Positions 9,600 through 19,539 of a stretch of DNA of 64,000 nucleotides are shown piece by piece. Below the pieces are notes generated by a model. It did not search any database and was not told the DNA's origin. It saw only the letters and a program-made list of their open reading frames with translations. Each line of letters starts with the position of its first letter. The stretch's first letter is position 1. Both the position numbers and the translations under genes were made by a program. The stretch lies in assembly GCA_047967505.1 (NCBI GenBank), contig CM106541.1, one strand, 5' to 3'. Origin of the DNA: Dipteris shenzhenensis. Its lineage: Eukaryota > Polypodiophyta > Polypodiopsida > Gleicheniales.

Positions 9600-12052
9600 T
9601 CAAGCCTCATCATCAATGTCAGCATCTTCCTCCTCAACCAAATCCATGTCCTCATCAGCCGCCTCCTCACTGCTACTAGAACTCCCAGAAGACTCATAAA
9701 AAGCATCCTCATGAGATGCAGGTGCAATTGAAGTACTGGCACCAGCTGCCTGGGAGGATCGGGTGTGGTGAGATGAAGCCGTGATCTCCTCGTACAACAT
9801 GGCGTAGATATCCCCCTCCTCAGGTGGAATCACCAGCATCTCCTTGCACTTTGTGATGTCGATTTTGTAGGGATTCACCTGCTAAGGCTCAATGGGGTAG
9901 TTCGTTTGCTCGAGCAATCGTAGATTGCAGTGGCAAAAGACCAACCTCTCCAATTGCACAGTGGACAATCTGTTCCTCTTCTTGGTATGGAGTAAGGCCC
10001 ATGTACTCCAGTTTCTCTCACAAGGTCCAGAGCTACAGTCTTGTGAGAGAACTCGCATCGCTATGCGTCTCTGAAACAAAACAAGAGACATTCTCAAACT
10101 TTACAGTTTAGTGGCAGCTTCCAATTGCTGAGCTATACCCACATGTTTTCAAGTAATAAGAAAGTATTGCCTCTAGGGTTAAGTATTACCAAGTGGGGTG
10201 CCTCAATGCCATATTTTTCCCGCCAAGAAACTGCTGCTAGCTGAGTCTTCTCTCTCTGTGCATTGCGTGATCCAAAAACACCGCTTCGGTTGCGGAAAAG
10301 AAGACGCTTATCCTCCAGCTTCAAAAGCAGATCATCATCATCTCCCACGATCTTGCTCATATAAGCTGACCACCCATCCTCTAATTCTCTATCGAGATAT
10401 TGTTGCTCATTCCTCCATGGAGGATGAAGGATATGAGCAAAAGTATGGATTGGCCTATTAAACCAATCCCAACGCGTGTTCCAGATCTCCTTAAGGTCTT
10501 CAATCCTTCATAAGAAATTATGAATCAAAGGCGAAACCAATAATGTTTAGAAAAAATGAAAACATAGATTAAAAGGAATTCTAAGCATGCCACTTTGCTA
10601 ATTGGAAAAATGCTAAACTTCAAAGGATGACTCATGAGTACGGGATACCTGTCTGCAGATAGGTGAGTACACGCATCAAGGGCTTCCCCCACTTTGTCCA
10701 TGAACTCATAGAGAAGCCCAATGGTGCTCCCCTCCATATCTGCTGTCAATCGGAGAACGCTGTACATGGGGTTCATTGTCTTCACTAGAGCTGCAGCCTC
10801 CTCCCACCATGCATCTCTCATGACCATGTGGCTGAAACCAATTGCTTTGGGCTCATTCCTATCCCCCCATTGCTGCCAATCACGGGAAACAACTGTACGC
10901 AGCAAGCCATGCCGCACTTGAACAACCCTCTCCAACATTATGAACATATAAGCAAACTGTGTCTTTGAGGGCTTTAAAAGGTCGAGGTCACTATTTTCCC
11001 TGAACATGCTCAAGACCTTGGGTCTTTTGGTTACAAAATTTGCCAAGCTCAAAGCTTTAGAAAATATATGAGAAACCCAAGGCAACTTTGCCATGTCCTC
11101 AATGGCAAGATCCAAACTATGAGAAGCACATGGTGTCCAAACAATAGTGGGAAACTCATCCTCAAGCATCCTTCCCATGGACACACAATTGGAGCCATTA
11201 TCTGTGATCACCTGCACCACATTTGCTACACCAATCTCAAGAATAGCTGTGCGCAAATGAGACCATATATATGCACCTGTCACCACTGTCCCTGAAGCTG
11301 ATGCATCTATAGCACGAAGGAACATAGTTCCTTTGCAAGAATGTTGTAGACATTCTTTTCCTCACATCTGACCAGCCATCACATAGCAAGGTGCAACCAT
11401 ACATCTGCCATGTTCCCTTCAGAGGCTCTAGCTCTCTCATCAATGCTTCTTTCTCATGGCAAAGCTCTTTTGTACGCAATGTCTCATAGCTCGGACCCTC
11501 CCACTCACACCCAATACGCGAGATAGCTCGCATAGTAGACTTCCAACGAGCGGTTCGAGTAATATTGAAAGACAATGTACATTGCACAAACAACTTTGTT
11601 ACCTCTCTAGTTGCCTCCTTCATAGCTGCCTTTTGCATGGCTGCCTTCATATCTCCTCGCTTAAACAAGGGAAGGGCACTTCTTTTAGCTATGGGCGTGG
11701 AGCCTGAAGACTGCGACATCTGCAAAATGTCATTCTCCTCCCTCATTGATGCTGGAATAGCTGAGATATTTAATTCAAGCTCATCCCATGCATTGACTGT
11801 ATCAATTGGAATCCCTAGCATTTAAGCTTTCCAGGCCTTCAAGCCATCATACACCTCCTTTGGCACACGAGAACAAGGGCCAATACCAAAGCCCTTTGCT
11901 CGAGAAAAGTGAGCCTGCAATCTCTGAAATGTCCCATGATGCGGCTTAGCACAAAAGTTGCAGGTCCACTTGCCTGTGCCACTCTTATCATAGTGTGCAC
12001 CAAAGGAATTGAAGGTGACATTGCTCCACAACGCACTACCTTTTCGAGGCAT
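9600..12052 (-). pseudogene. hAT transposase gene, three exons, with two nonsense codons and one frameshift
   Basis: The start ATG at 12052 opens a BED-type zinc finger (WTCNFCAKPHHGTFQRLQAH). A TAA at 11824-11822 interrupts the frame. Next comes the DUF659 region with the first catalytic-type Asp (LLCDGWSD), a frameshift near 11325-11340, and the second Asp in QVITDNGSNC with PCASHSLDL. A 143-bp intron (10506-10648) joins LSADR in phase to IEDLKEIWNTRW. A second intron (10071-10189, GTAATA...TTTCAG) joins EKYGIEAPHL in phase 0 to RRIAMRVLSQDCSSGPCERN and NWSTW, the hAT C-terminal dimerisation motif. A TAG at 9884-9882 precedes an acidic tail ending at 9600. The two introns have clean GT-AG boundaries, so apart from the three lesions the gene is well preserved. 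Confidence 0.88.
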
Positions 12053-12429
12053 CTTCTTGCTTGCAAAAAGCGATGTAGAACAGCAAAAGTAATTGCAGCT
12101 TTCCAGCCTACATCATGCATGCAAGATGAGCAGATGAATCAAGAGAGGAGCGTTAGAACTTAGATTTCAGAAACATGAGAAAGTTCAAAGAGCAGATTTC
12201 AGCCTGCATGAAAGGATGCAGCGCCAAATTCAAGAAGAAGGGTAGATTGTAGAAAGGACGATTGAATGCACATTGGGGATGATTGGGGGCACAATCCTCG
12301 AGAATGAGCAAGAGGGAGCATACGGGCTGCACGGACGGAGCTACGGGAGTACGGAGTGCACGGGTACGGCGAAATGCGTGAAATCGCGATTTTGCCCTCT
12401 TTTGAACCCTACCCAAAAATTGGGGCTTT

Positions 12430-12499
12430 ATGAAACGCGTTTCATACGTATTCATACGGGTTTCATACAAGGATGAAATGCGTTTCATATGCAACTATG
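12430..12499. repeat. hAT right terminal and subterminal repeats
   Basis: It holds the perfect 16-bp palindrome ATGAAACGCGTTTCAT (from 12430), then TCATACGGGTTTCATAC and ATGAAATGCGTTTCAT, and the terminal GCAACTATG. The motif spacing mirrors the left end. Confidence 0.85.
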
Positions 12500-12507
12500 C
12501 CTCTAAC
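12500..12507. other. hAT target-site duplication, right copy
   Basis: CCTCTAAC, identical to 9063-9070. Confidence 0.93.
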
Positions 12508-13460
12508 AAATGTTGTCTTTGTTCAAGCATGATTTTTAATGGCCAAAGATGCAGATTGATTTCGAATGATATGTTCGAGAGTGTCAACAATGCCGAGTCA
12601 ATAAAGTGGAACGCTTTGAGACAAGGTGGCTTACCATATCCATTGGAAATCTTGGATAAGAAATGGGAAGACATTTCCAGGAATTTTATGGTTGGATTGC
12701 CACACCTAAATGTGGACATGACACCGTACGGGTGGTGTGGATAGACTGACCATGATGGCCAGGTTTATTCCAACTAAGACGGCAATTTCTGATACAGACT
12801 GGCACAAGTAGTTGTGGAGAAAGTCTTTATGGGCTTTTTGAGTGATCGTGATCCTAAATTCGCTTTTCATTGTTGGCATGAAGTGTTCAAGAAGTTGGAC
12901 ACTAAGATCATCTTGAGTTTATCTGAATATTTGGAGTTGGATGAAGAGACAAAGTGAGTCAAATTCTTGAGGACATGATTCCTGCATCTGTACCTTGGAA
13001 ACAATTTGATTAGGAAGAGTACCTTCCCATGGCTGAGTTTGCGTATAAAGTTCAAAGCATGCAACAACTAAGCTGAGTCCTTTTGAAGTCTTTCTCCATG
13101 TTGCGGCTTGCTGATATTGTGATAAATTCTTTTTATCTCAAGTGGTGTGTTGCCCTATCAGCTAGATTGTCTAAGCATTTTTTGCTTAGAGATGCTTGTT
13201 TAGGAGATACTAAAATGAAATTGTATAGTCTTCACAAGCAGCTGGAGCTTGAATGAAGAGAATATGGACTAGTTTTTAATAAGCTTTCTCCCTTTGTCAC
13301 GGCTGAATCTGCCCTGCACCTCTGGAGTGCCTAATAGAAGCTCAGCATGAAAACCTAAGTTTATGGTTCTCAGCCTTGTGGCTATCATGAGATTGAAATT
13401 GCACACTGTGTAGTGTTGTTAGAGGATGAGTTTGGCCATGTTCCTGGATTCATCTAGATA
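12508..13460 (+). pseudogene. Degenerate gypsy integrase, continuation of the split relic
   Basis: The frame at about 12637-12745 reads PLEILDKKWEDISRNFMVGL followed by PHLNVDMTPYG, matching the gypsy integrase core entry (IPxxxWExISMDFIxGLP). The continuation at 12745-12780 gives a diverged VDRLTxMARFIPTK block in another frame, and 12815-12860 matches the SDRDPKF block. Around 13030-13090 is the tail of the core (LSPFEV-like). The repeated word at 13418-13450 is shared with 7078. Stops and indels are frequent, so it is non-functional. Confidence 0.65.
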
Positions 13461-13786
13461 TATGTTTAGGGTTTAGTGTTTACGGCCGGAATAAATGGTC
13501 TTTGTGTTACCTGAATGGAAATGACTCGATATGGCTTGGCCAAAACTCTTGTCTTTTTCTTGCCAAGGAAAGACAACAGTGCGAAAATTTTGAAAACTAA
13601 CCTTTTTAACAGCAGTGTTTCCCTGTTTGAATATCCTATGCTCTGACCAGTGCTCCGTTTAATAGAATTCAAACTTGTTCCGAAGCTTATGGCTTGGAAA
13701 GATAAACAAGTTATGTGGATTTTCACGTTCTATCTTGCTTGGTGTTACAATGAAGTCATGTTTGGTGGATTTGATGTTTTTTCCAG
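13461..13786. other. 3' end of the large intron
   Basis: No coding similarity. It ends in a T-rich tract and TTCCAG, the acceptor for the next exon. Confidence 0.5.
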
Positions 13787-13929
13787 GGAAATGACCTCTT
13801 GGAGGCTCGCCTGACAAAGGTTATGGAGACAGCAAAGAATCCTTATTTGCTGGAAAAGATTGTGAATTTGGAGACGGAGTTGGCAGAGGCTACAGAAGCT
13901 AACAACATGTACAAGCTACAACTTAGAAG
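13787..13929 (+). CDS. Penultimate exon of the coiled-coil gene
   Basis: It encodes GNDLLEARLTKVMETAKNPY..., then VNLETELAEATEANNMYKLQ, ending LQLR plus two bases (AG). This is a Leu-heptad coiled coil rich in Glu/Ala. The acceptor is TTTTTTCCAG and the donor AG|GTATGC. The two leftover bases combine with the first base of the exon at 14127 (AG+T = Ser), so the splice is in phase. The 'ELAEAxEANxMYKxQL' pattern resembles the C-terminal coiled coil of plant NT-C2 domain proteins, by memory of the family. Function is presumably scaffolding or tethering; no catalytic motif is present. Confidence 0.65.
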
Positions 13930-14126
13930 GTATGCTCGATTCAAGTCCGCATCTTCACATTGGCATCTCTATTTTTTACTCTCTATCAAAAAATCTAGAG
14001 ACCATCTGCAAAGAGGTTCAGGAGACTTCATACTAGTAAAGTTTGATAGCCTTTTTGCATTCTTGTATGTAATACAGAAACTGTTATAAAAGCAAAGCTC
14101 AATCATTAACAACTTTGTTTGTTCAG

Positions 14127-14361
14127 TTTTTTTGATAAACAGCAAAATGTAAGCATGGCGGCTCTTCAAGGTTTGGGAGATCTGGATCAAGTTATTAATG
14201 ATCTTTTTAAATACAAGAAGGCGGCTACAGAACTTGAAAAGGAGTTAAGTAGCATGCGTGAACGGTACAGTCTTGTTAGCCTCCAGCTTGCTGAAGCAGA
14301 AGCTGAAAGAGGGGAGCTTATAATTAGCCTAAAGAATATTAAGAGTACCAAGAAACTCTAG
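14127..14361 (+). CDS. Last exon and stop codon of the coiled-coil gene
   Basis: After the acceptor GTTCAG at 14121-14126 the exon continues SFFDKQQNVSMAALQGLGDL, then a long helix ATELEKELSSMRERYSLVSL and QLAEAEAERGELIISLKNIK, ending KSTKKL-TAG. The arrangement 'M(R/Q)ERY(S)xxSLxxAExExER(x)xLxxxxxxLK' just before the stop is characteristic, as I recall it, of the C-terminus of plant 'myosin heavy chain-related' NT-C2 proteins, which gives the best family evidence in the locus. The 197-bp intron upstream (13930-14126) is normal for a plant gene, in contrast to the 9.1-kb intron before it. Confidence 0.68.
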
Positions 14362-15239
14362 TAACATCGTCTACACACTAAATCCTACACTGTGTGTTCA
14401 TTAAATGAATGCTTCCACTGGTCCCTAAATGGTCTGGTTGGAGTTATACAGGGGTCCTTTTGTGGATAGAATCCAATAGAAGTTGGTTTTAGAGCTGGCT
14501 GTGGTGTTATGTTATCACCATTTAAAAAGCCAGATGTATCCTATCGTGAATGAGACTGGCAGGCAAGCATGTAAATCAGCAATGCCCTGTTCATGACAGA
14601 TGTTTTCATCTGTCCGGCACGGCTTCATTCTTTATTATTTGGGTCTGACATGGACTTCACACATAGCAGATCATTTGTTCCATGCAGTCAGTCAAAGATG
14701 TGATCTCCAGGTTCCGTGATACATCCAGATGCTGCCCTTGTTCATAACAATTTTGTATATTATCACACCAACATCTGATGTTTGCTTAGACTCGGGGACT
14801 GTATATCAGATGTATTCTTTTTAATTTGTACAGTGGAAACGTTATATCTGTAACTTGAAGAAGATTCCCTTCCCCGCCCTCGCGCCCCCCCCCCCCCCCT
14901 CCCCCCCAAGAATGAAAAGCAAGCGTCACCCTTTTGATAACTCAATGAGGGGAAAGCACAATTTAAGAATCAGCTTACGCTTTCTATTAAATTAGCAGGG
15001 TGTTTTGTTGGCAACTATTACTGATCAGATCAAATGTTACACAGCTGTATTGGACAGTCACTAAGCTGCAAGCGTTTGTACACAGGCAGCCAATTTTAAG
15101 CACTCTATATGTAGAAACTGCAATGGACATGCACAACTGGCAAGTATGTGATAGGTTTTGTGAAGTTTTTTGAAAAGAGAATGCTTTGAATTGACGATGC
15201 CTGAGACACTACTGTGACGAGATATCTTATTGGACTATT
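14362..15239 (+). other. 3' untranslated region and downstream flank
   Basis: No gene follows. The 3' UTR probably ends within this stretch, but no single polyadenylation signal stands out. A pyrimidine homopolymer block (runs of C around 14886-14909) is a likely site of sequencing length error. Confidence 0.45.
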
Positions 15240-16574
15240 ATGGGACGTGGCAAAGCTATGTCAATGGCCACGGAAGTTTTGGCCTTATACTTGGAAATGA
15301 GCCTTTTAAGCGCTTTAGGATGCAATGGCTTCCTTTTCTTTTTGTTTGGTGATTCCTTTATAATGGATTTATATGTGGAACACGTTTGTTGTTATACAAA
15401 CTTAAGAGGGATCAAGCATTAGCATGCCTTAAGTCTGGAGAGAGCGTGTTAGAGGCAACTGGTTGTTGTTATACAAACTTAAGAGGGATGCATCAAATGC
15501 AAGCTCCCACCTCCCTCGTACTCTATTTTAAAATCACACCTCGTTATGCTTTTTTCTCTATTCTTTCTTCATGTTTCCTTGTAATCATTCAATCTCATTG
15601 TTAGAAAACTCATATCCAAGCTTTGTGTGGCCTCTTCTCCTCTTTGCTAAGATATTACCTTCATCAATCTTTATTCATCTCTTGCTCTCAAAGAGTTGGG
15701 GGTGCAACCCATTTTTCTTGATAGATGCAAGTAAAATGAGCAAAATCAATGCTATAAGGAGCTACAAGTGTTCTCAATATAGCACACGCACTCATATTAC
15801 TGCAAAAATGTATCTTTGTCCTTTAGAATAAGGTATTGGTTTTACATTTGCCTAAGAAGTGCACGAAATCATAAGTACAATAGCTAACAAAGATGTCAGG
15901 TTGTTATCTATCTTTGTCTTTATAGATGCAAGTAAATTGTGTGAAATCAACAATCCAAGTAGATGCAAGGGTTCTCAACTTATCTTTGCAATTGATAAAA
16001 TGTGCACAATCAACAGTACAAGGAGGTGTGACGAATTTATAGATCATACACTATTTTCCTTTCAAAGGGAGAGCGCCCTTTTAGAATGTAGTATGTGAAA
16101 GTGGAAAGGGGAGAGGGAGAGAGTAGTGTGTGCAAGCCTATAATTTACAAACTCTATTTAAAAAGTAAAATATTAGGAATTTTCCAATTTAAATTGAATT
16201 CATCGAATTATTGAATTTTATTCATCTTAGTAACTTTATTTGCACGAATAAAGCGTTATTCATAAAAATAAAGTTATACGTGTGAATAATTTACTTTATT
16301 TGTACGAATAGCTTGCATTATTTGTATGGGTAGATAGAACATAAAATTGACTGAATACTTGGTTTTTTCTTATTTGGACAAATATGTAACAACCGACTTG
16401 GCAAATCTAACAGCCCTCCCTCCACATCGCATCTCAACTTTCACTTCTTCATACCTCATTATTCTCGTGCATATCTTCCTTCTGCATTCCCTCCTAGCTC
16501 TTACACGCCCTCCCCCACAATTCTTGCTTTTTCATACTTTCTTAGGTAAGTTTGTATCAATTTTTTGCCTTTTT
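15240..16574. other. AT-rich spacer with short direct repeats
   Basis: TTGTTATACAAACTTAAGAG with flanks occurs at about 15388 and 15467, 79 bp apart. Between 15720 and 16030 the word GATGCAAGTAAA...TG(A/T)G(C/T)(A/G)AAATCAA recurs three or four times in diverged form. At 16215-16310 words of the form TTTATTTG(C/T)ACGAATA recur. No protein similarity was seen; the short frames here are not supported. Confidence 0.45.
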
Positions 16575-17090
16575 TAATCTTAGATTGGCACTTATCTCTC
16601 TCTCTCAAGTTGTGTGTTACAATCTGAGTTAAATCTTAGACGTGACTGCATAATTCTTTTATTTTAAACTTATTTACATTTTAAGGTTGTAAAGACCCAA
16701 GCTAGTACTCATCTCTCCCGAGATTTGTGTGTTATAGTTTGAGTAATGTATTACATAGATCCGTTTTTTAGAGACCAAGGCTGCCACTTGAGACGTGTGT
16801 GTTAAAATTTGAGTTAAATTCTAAATGTTTTGCGTGGTTCCATTTTAAGTTTTTAAAGATTCAGGTTGGCACTCATCTCTCCCGAGAGGTGTGTGTTATA
16901 GTTTGAGTCTAAATGAAATGTTTTGCATAGTTCTATTTTAAGTTTCTAAAGACCCAAGCTAGCACTCATCTCTTTGAAGTGTTGTGTGCTACAGTCTCAA
17001 TCAAAACTTCAAATTGTTTAGATTTTAGTTGTCTAAGACTTAGGTTGATACTCAACTCTTAAGAATAGTGTGTTGCAATCTAGGTTCATG
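16575..17090. repeat. Diverged tandem array, about 89-bp unit, six copies
   Basis: The core (C)AAGCTAGCACTCATCTCTCC...GTGTGTTATAGTTTGAGT recurs at about 16585, 16697, 16776, 16862, 16951 and 17040, spacings of 112, 79, 86, 89 and 89 bp. Units also share TAAATTCTAAATGTTTTGC and TTTTAAGTTTCTAAAGA. Copies differ at many positions, so the array is old. No known satellite is recognised. Confidence 0.8.
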
Positions 17091-17505
17091 TAATTATGAA
17101 ATCGCTTGCATGTTTGTATGCCATAGTTGGCACTAAATCAAATTCCAATTCTGTCAGTTTCTTATACCTTCACCACTTGGGTTACTTCTGCCTTGGCCTT
17201 TTCTTAGGCTCACTTCCCTACTGTTTATGTCACCTGGTTTTCTACTTTGTGGGAAACTTACTCCTTTTTGTTTTCTCAGCCTCTTTGTTCTCTTCTTTGC
17301 TGGTCGCTTGCCTCTTTGCTTCATTGGATAATTTGCTCTTTTCTTCGATAGGTCGCTTTTCTTTAGCTCTTTGTTCCTTCTCCTTTGCTACTCTCTTGTA
17401 GCTTTGGCCTTGTTTTTGCCTCAACTCCCACCTTTCTTTGTTTTCATGCTTGGCATTTTCTCCCTAGGGGATGTCTTCGATGATCCTGGGATTGTGGAGA
17501 CTGAG
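17091..17505. other. Pyrimidine-rich spacer
   Basis: CTT/TTG-rich sequence left of the gypsy element. The 101-residue Leu/Phe-rich frame on the plus strand has no start context or similarity and is treated as compositional. Confidence 0.5.
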
Positions 17506-17509
17506 GCAC
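17506..17509. other. Probable gypsy target-site duplication, left copy
   Basis: GCAC directly precedes the left LTR and GCAC directly follows the right LTR (24956-24959). Gypsy duplications are usually 5 bp, so either one base has mutated or an LTR edge is off by one. Confidence 0.5.
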
Positions 17510-18207
17510 TATTAGCCAGAAAAGAAATCAAGACAAGAGGCTAGAGGATAGGTATGGCGACGCTCGAGGGCAATAGAGGAAAAGGGAACGTGAGGGCAGG
17601 AGCATTAACATGGGTGGGGAAAAGGGATTAAGAGGGGAGGGAAAGAAGAGGGAGACTATGGCTCAAGGGGAGAGGGAGAGGGGAAAGAGTATGTACATGG
17701 GTGGAGGAGGAATGTAGAGATGGAGACATCAAGGGAAGAGAGTCATGCTTTATTTGAAAGTAAGGGTGAGGGGAAATATCAAAGTACTAGCTCGGTGGCT
17801 TTACAAGAATGAGCGTGTCCAATCAAGCCTTGGACCTTCTATACCTCCCCCACATGGCCTATCCTATATGGAGGGAATAACCCAATATAATATCCATCTC
17901 CATCTATTTTATATTACTTCTCCCATGGACTTTGGGCCATATCTCACTAAATGCAGGCATGGAACCACCTAGATAGAGGGGTAGCACATGGAGGAGCCAT
18001 GCCACCTTAACATTTTATAATATTACTACCATGGATTATGTACAACACACCTTATGGGTCCTCTTACGTGGAAGGGTGGCACATGGTCATGCCCTGCCAC
18101 CTCAACCGTAGGCCCTATGCACTCCATATTTTATTATACTATTGCCACACATACAAGCACACACTCATATTTATGCCTTTTTACTTTGGTCAAATTTATC
18201 CATAACA
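17510..18207 (-). repeat. Gypsy 3' LTR (left), 698 bp, with ~300-bp internal deletion
   Basis: On the minus strand it begins TGTTATGGATAAATTTGACC at 18207 and ends ...GGCTAATA at 17510. It aligns to the right LTR except that about 302 bp (the equivalent of 24274-24576) are missing at about 17828, the junction lying after CAATCAAG. The missing part contains the LTR's TATA box and likely start site. Confidence 0.92.
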
Positions 18208-18221
18208 GTTCCCCCCCCAAG
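18208..18221 (-). other. Gypsy polypurine tract
   Basis: On the minus strand the sequence CTTGGGGGGGGAAC lies directly before the LTR start TGTTATGG, the expected position of the plus-strand primer. Confidence 0.8.
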
Positions 18222-18424
18222 CAGGAAATGCACAACATTTCCATGCCTGGGACCATCATGCACAAAGAAGGGCTTGAGATAACGCTTGTTGATCACCTTC
18301 TTGCCATATGGCTCATGCCCAGGCAGGAAATGCATAGCATTTCCATGCCTGGGACCATCACGCACAAAGAAGGGCTTGAGATAACGCTTGTTGATCACCT
18401 TCTTGCCATATGGCTCATGCAGCT
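18221..18424 (-). repeat. 102-bp tandem duplication in the gypsy pol tail
   Basis: GCAGGAAATGCACAACATTT at 18221 recurs as GCAGGAAATGCATAGCATTT at 18323. The period of 102 bp equals 34 codons and preserves the frame. The two copies differ at only a few positions. Confidence 0.9.
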
Positions 18425-18859
18425 CCTGAACTTGTACAGACCCATTGCTACGTTCCTTGATGACTTTGTATGGACCGGTCCACAGTGGCAGAAAGTTCTT
18501 ATTCATTTGGTGGTCCAATCTGTATCAAAGCATAGCACAGCATCCCCCTCAGCAAAGTGTTTTTCCCATCCCTTGCAAATCTTAGCATCCAAGTGAGCCT
18601 TTTGTCGATTCTTTTGGATCTCTGTTTGGTGTAGTACAAGGCGTCGGGTTTCATCTAACTTCTTAAGTTGTACCAATCTAGCCTCTACATGTTCATCTTC
18701 TGTTATCCTCTGTTCTTGTGCCAATCTCAAGGCCAGAATCTCTATCTCTAGTGGTAAAACTGCCTCAATACCATACACTAACTCAAAAGGAGTGTGACCT
18801 GTAAATGTTTTATGGGTGATGTTGTAAGCCCACACGGCTTCAGTGACCTTCTGATCCCA

Positions 18860-19539
18860 CTAGCTCCTGTTCCCCATGGCCATTTTTCCCATGGTTTTAC
18901 AAAGGAGGCCGTTGGTCTGCTCTATTTGTCCCATGGACGCTGGATGATAGATGCTAGAAGTGCGGTGATCAATACCCATGTGATCCATAAGCAATTCCAC
19001 TACTTCATTAAAGAATAGACTCCCATGGTCAGATACTATTTCCATGGGTGTCCCAAACCTTGTGTAGATACGTTCAAATATGAAATTTGAAACTGCTTTA
19101 CCATTTGCAGTGGGGAGGGCGATAGCTTCAGCCCACTTAGTGACATACTGAGTGGCTACCAAAAGATACTTCTTTTTGCAGGCAGTCATGGGCAAGGGCC
19201 CGACAAAATCTATTCCCCACTTCTGAAACAGATGGATGGACATCACTGGGTGATGTTGCCCAGGACACAAATCCTTCCTACCAAAGAATTGGCATGGTTC
19301 ATAGATTTTGCAATACAAAGTGACATCCTTGAACAAGGTCGGCCAATAGTATCCAGCATGTAAAATCTTCTTTCACTGTCATAGTGGCCTCCACAAAATC
19401 CATCATGATAATGCTTCAATACCTTAGGCACTTCATCTGCATCAATGGCCCGTCTTAGTACCCCATCCATGCCTTGACGGTACAAGACCCCATCAAAGAG
19501 AGTGTAGCGTCTACTATCTCTTCGGATCTTCTCTCTCAT
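18860..19539 (-). pseudogene. Gypsy integrase (zinc-binding and catalytic core)
   Basis: The minus-strand frame from 19539 gives the pre-integrase H2C2 region (YTLFDGVLYRQGMDG, KVLKHYHDGFCGGH), where a frameshift switches to the 19336 frame (YEPCQFFGR). The catalytic core then reads WGIDFVGPLPMT (first Asp), EIVSDHGSLFFNEV (second Asp) and GQIEQTNGLL (Glu). All three acidic residues of the D,D-35-E triad are visible. It ends at an in-frame TAG at 18860 after MAMGNRS, directly before the conserved continuation. The lesions make it inactive. Confidence 0.85.

Larger units (their letters stand above)
9071..12499 (-). mobile_element. Complete hAT transposon, 3,429 bp, with intact ends
   Basis: The element is bounded by a perfect 8-bp duplication (CCTCTAAC) and by a 9-bp terminal inverted repeat: CATAGTTGC at 9071-9079 and its complement GCAACTATG at 12491-12499. 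Just inside each end are clusters of a palindromic motif (GAAACGGGTTTC at 9091-9165; ATGAAACGCGTTTCAT and ATGAAATGCGTTTCAT at 12430-12490), probably the transposase-binding subterminal repeats. The only gene is a minus-strand transposase with BED finger, DUF659 and hAT dimerisation regions. It inserted into the integrase region of the degenerate gypsy relic within the intron. The transposase carries two in-frame stops and one frameshift, so the copy is probably non-autonomous, but its ends could still be mobilised. Confidence 0.93.
4685..13786 (+). other. 9.1-kb intron of the coiled-coil gene, loaded with transposable elements
   Basis: The two flanking exons are phase-0 compatible and both encode coiled coil, so the sequence between them is read as one intron of 9,102 bp with GT...AG ends (GTGGAT at 4685 and TTTTTTCCAG before 13787). 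It holds a microsatellite, a LINE 3' fragment, decayed gypsy pol sequence and a complete hAT element inside that gypsy relic. The gypsy relic is on the plus strand; the LINE and hAT are on the minus strand. Whether it is spliced cannot be shown from sequence alone; an RNA read joining 4684 to 13787 would decide it. Confidence 0.55.
18171..18835 (-). pseudogene. Gypsy pol C-terminus (end of integrase and tail) with duplicated 34-codon segment
   Basis: It starts VWAYNITHKTFTGHTPFELV(YG), the typical end of the gypsy integrase core region, and continues through a charged helix to GDAVLCFDT. A frameshift near 18510 moves to the frame reading LPLWTGPYKVIKE, the conserved tail 'W(x)GPY(x)V'. The last segment, HEPYGKKVINKRYLKPFF..., is present twice in tandem, in frame (102-bp period). 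The frame enters the LTR. An in-frame TAG at 18860 separates it from the integrase core upstream. Confidence 0.8.

Noticed and set aside
17096-17424. Hydrophobic 101-residue plus frame left of the gypsy
   Set aside because: Leu/Phe-rich because of CTT/TTG composition; no homology pattern, and the opposite strand is open too.
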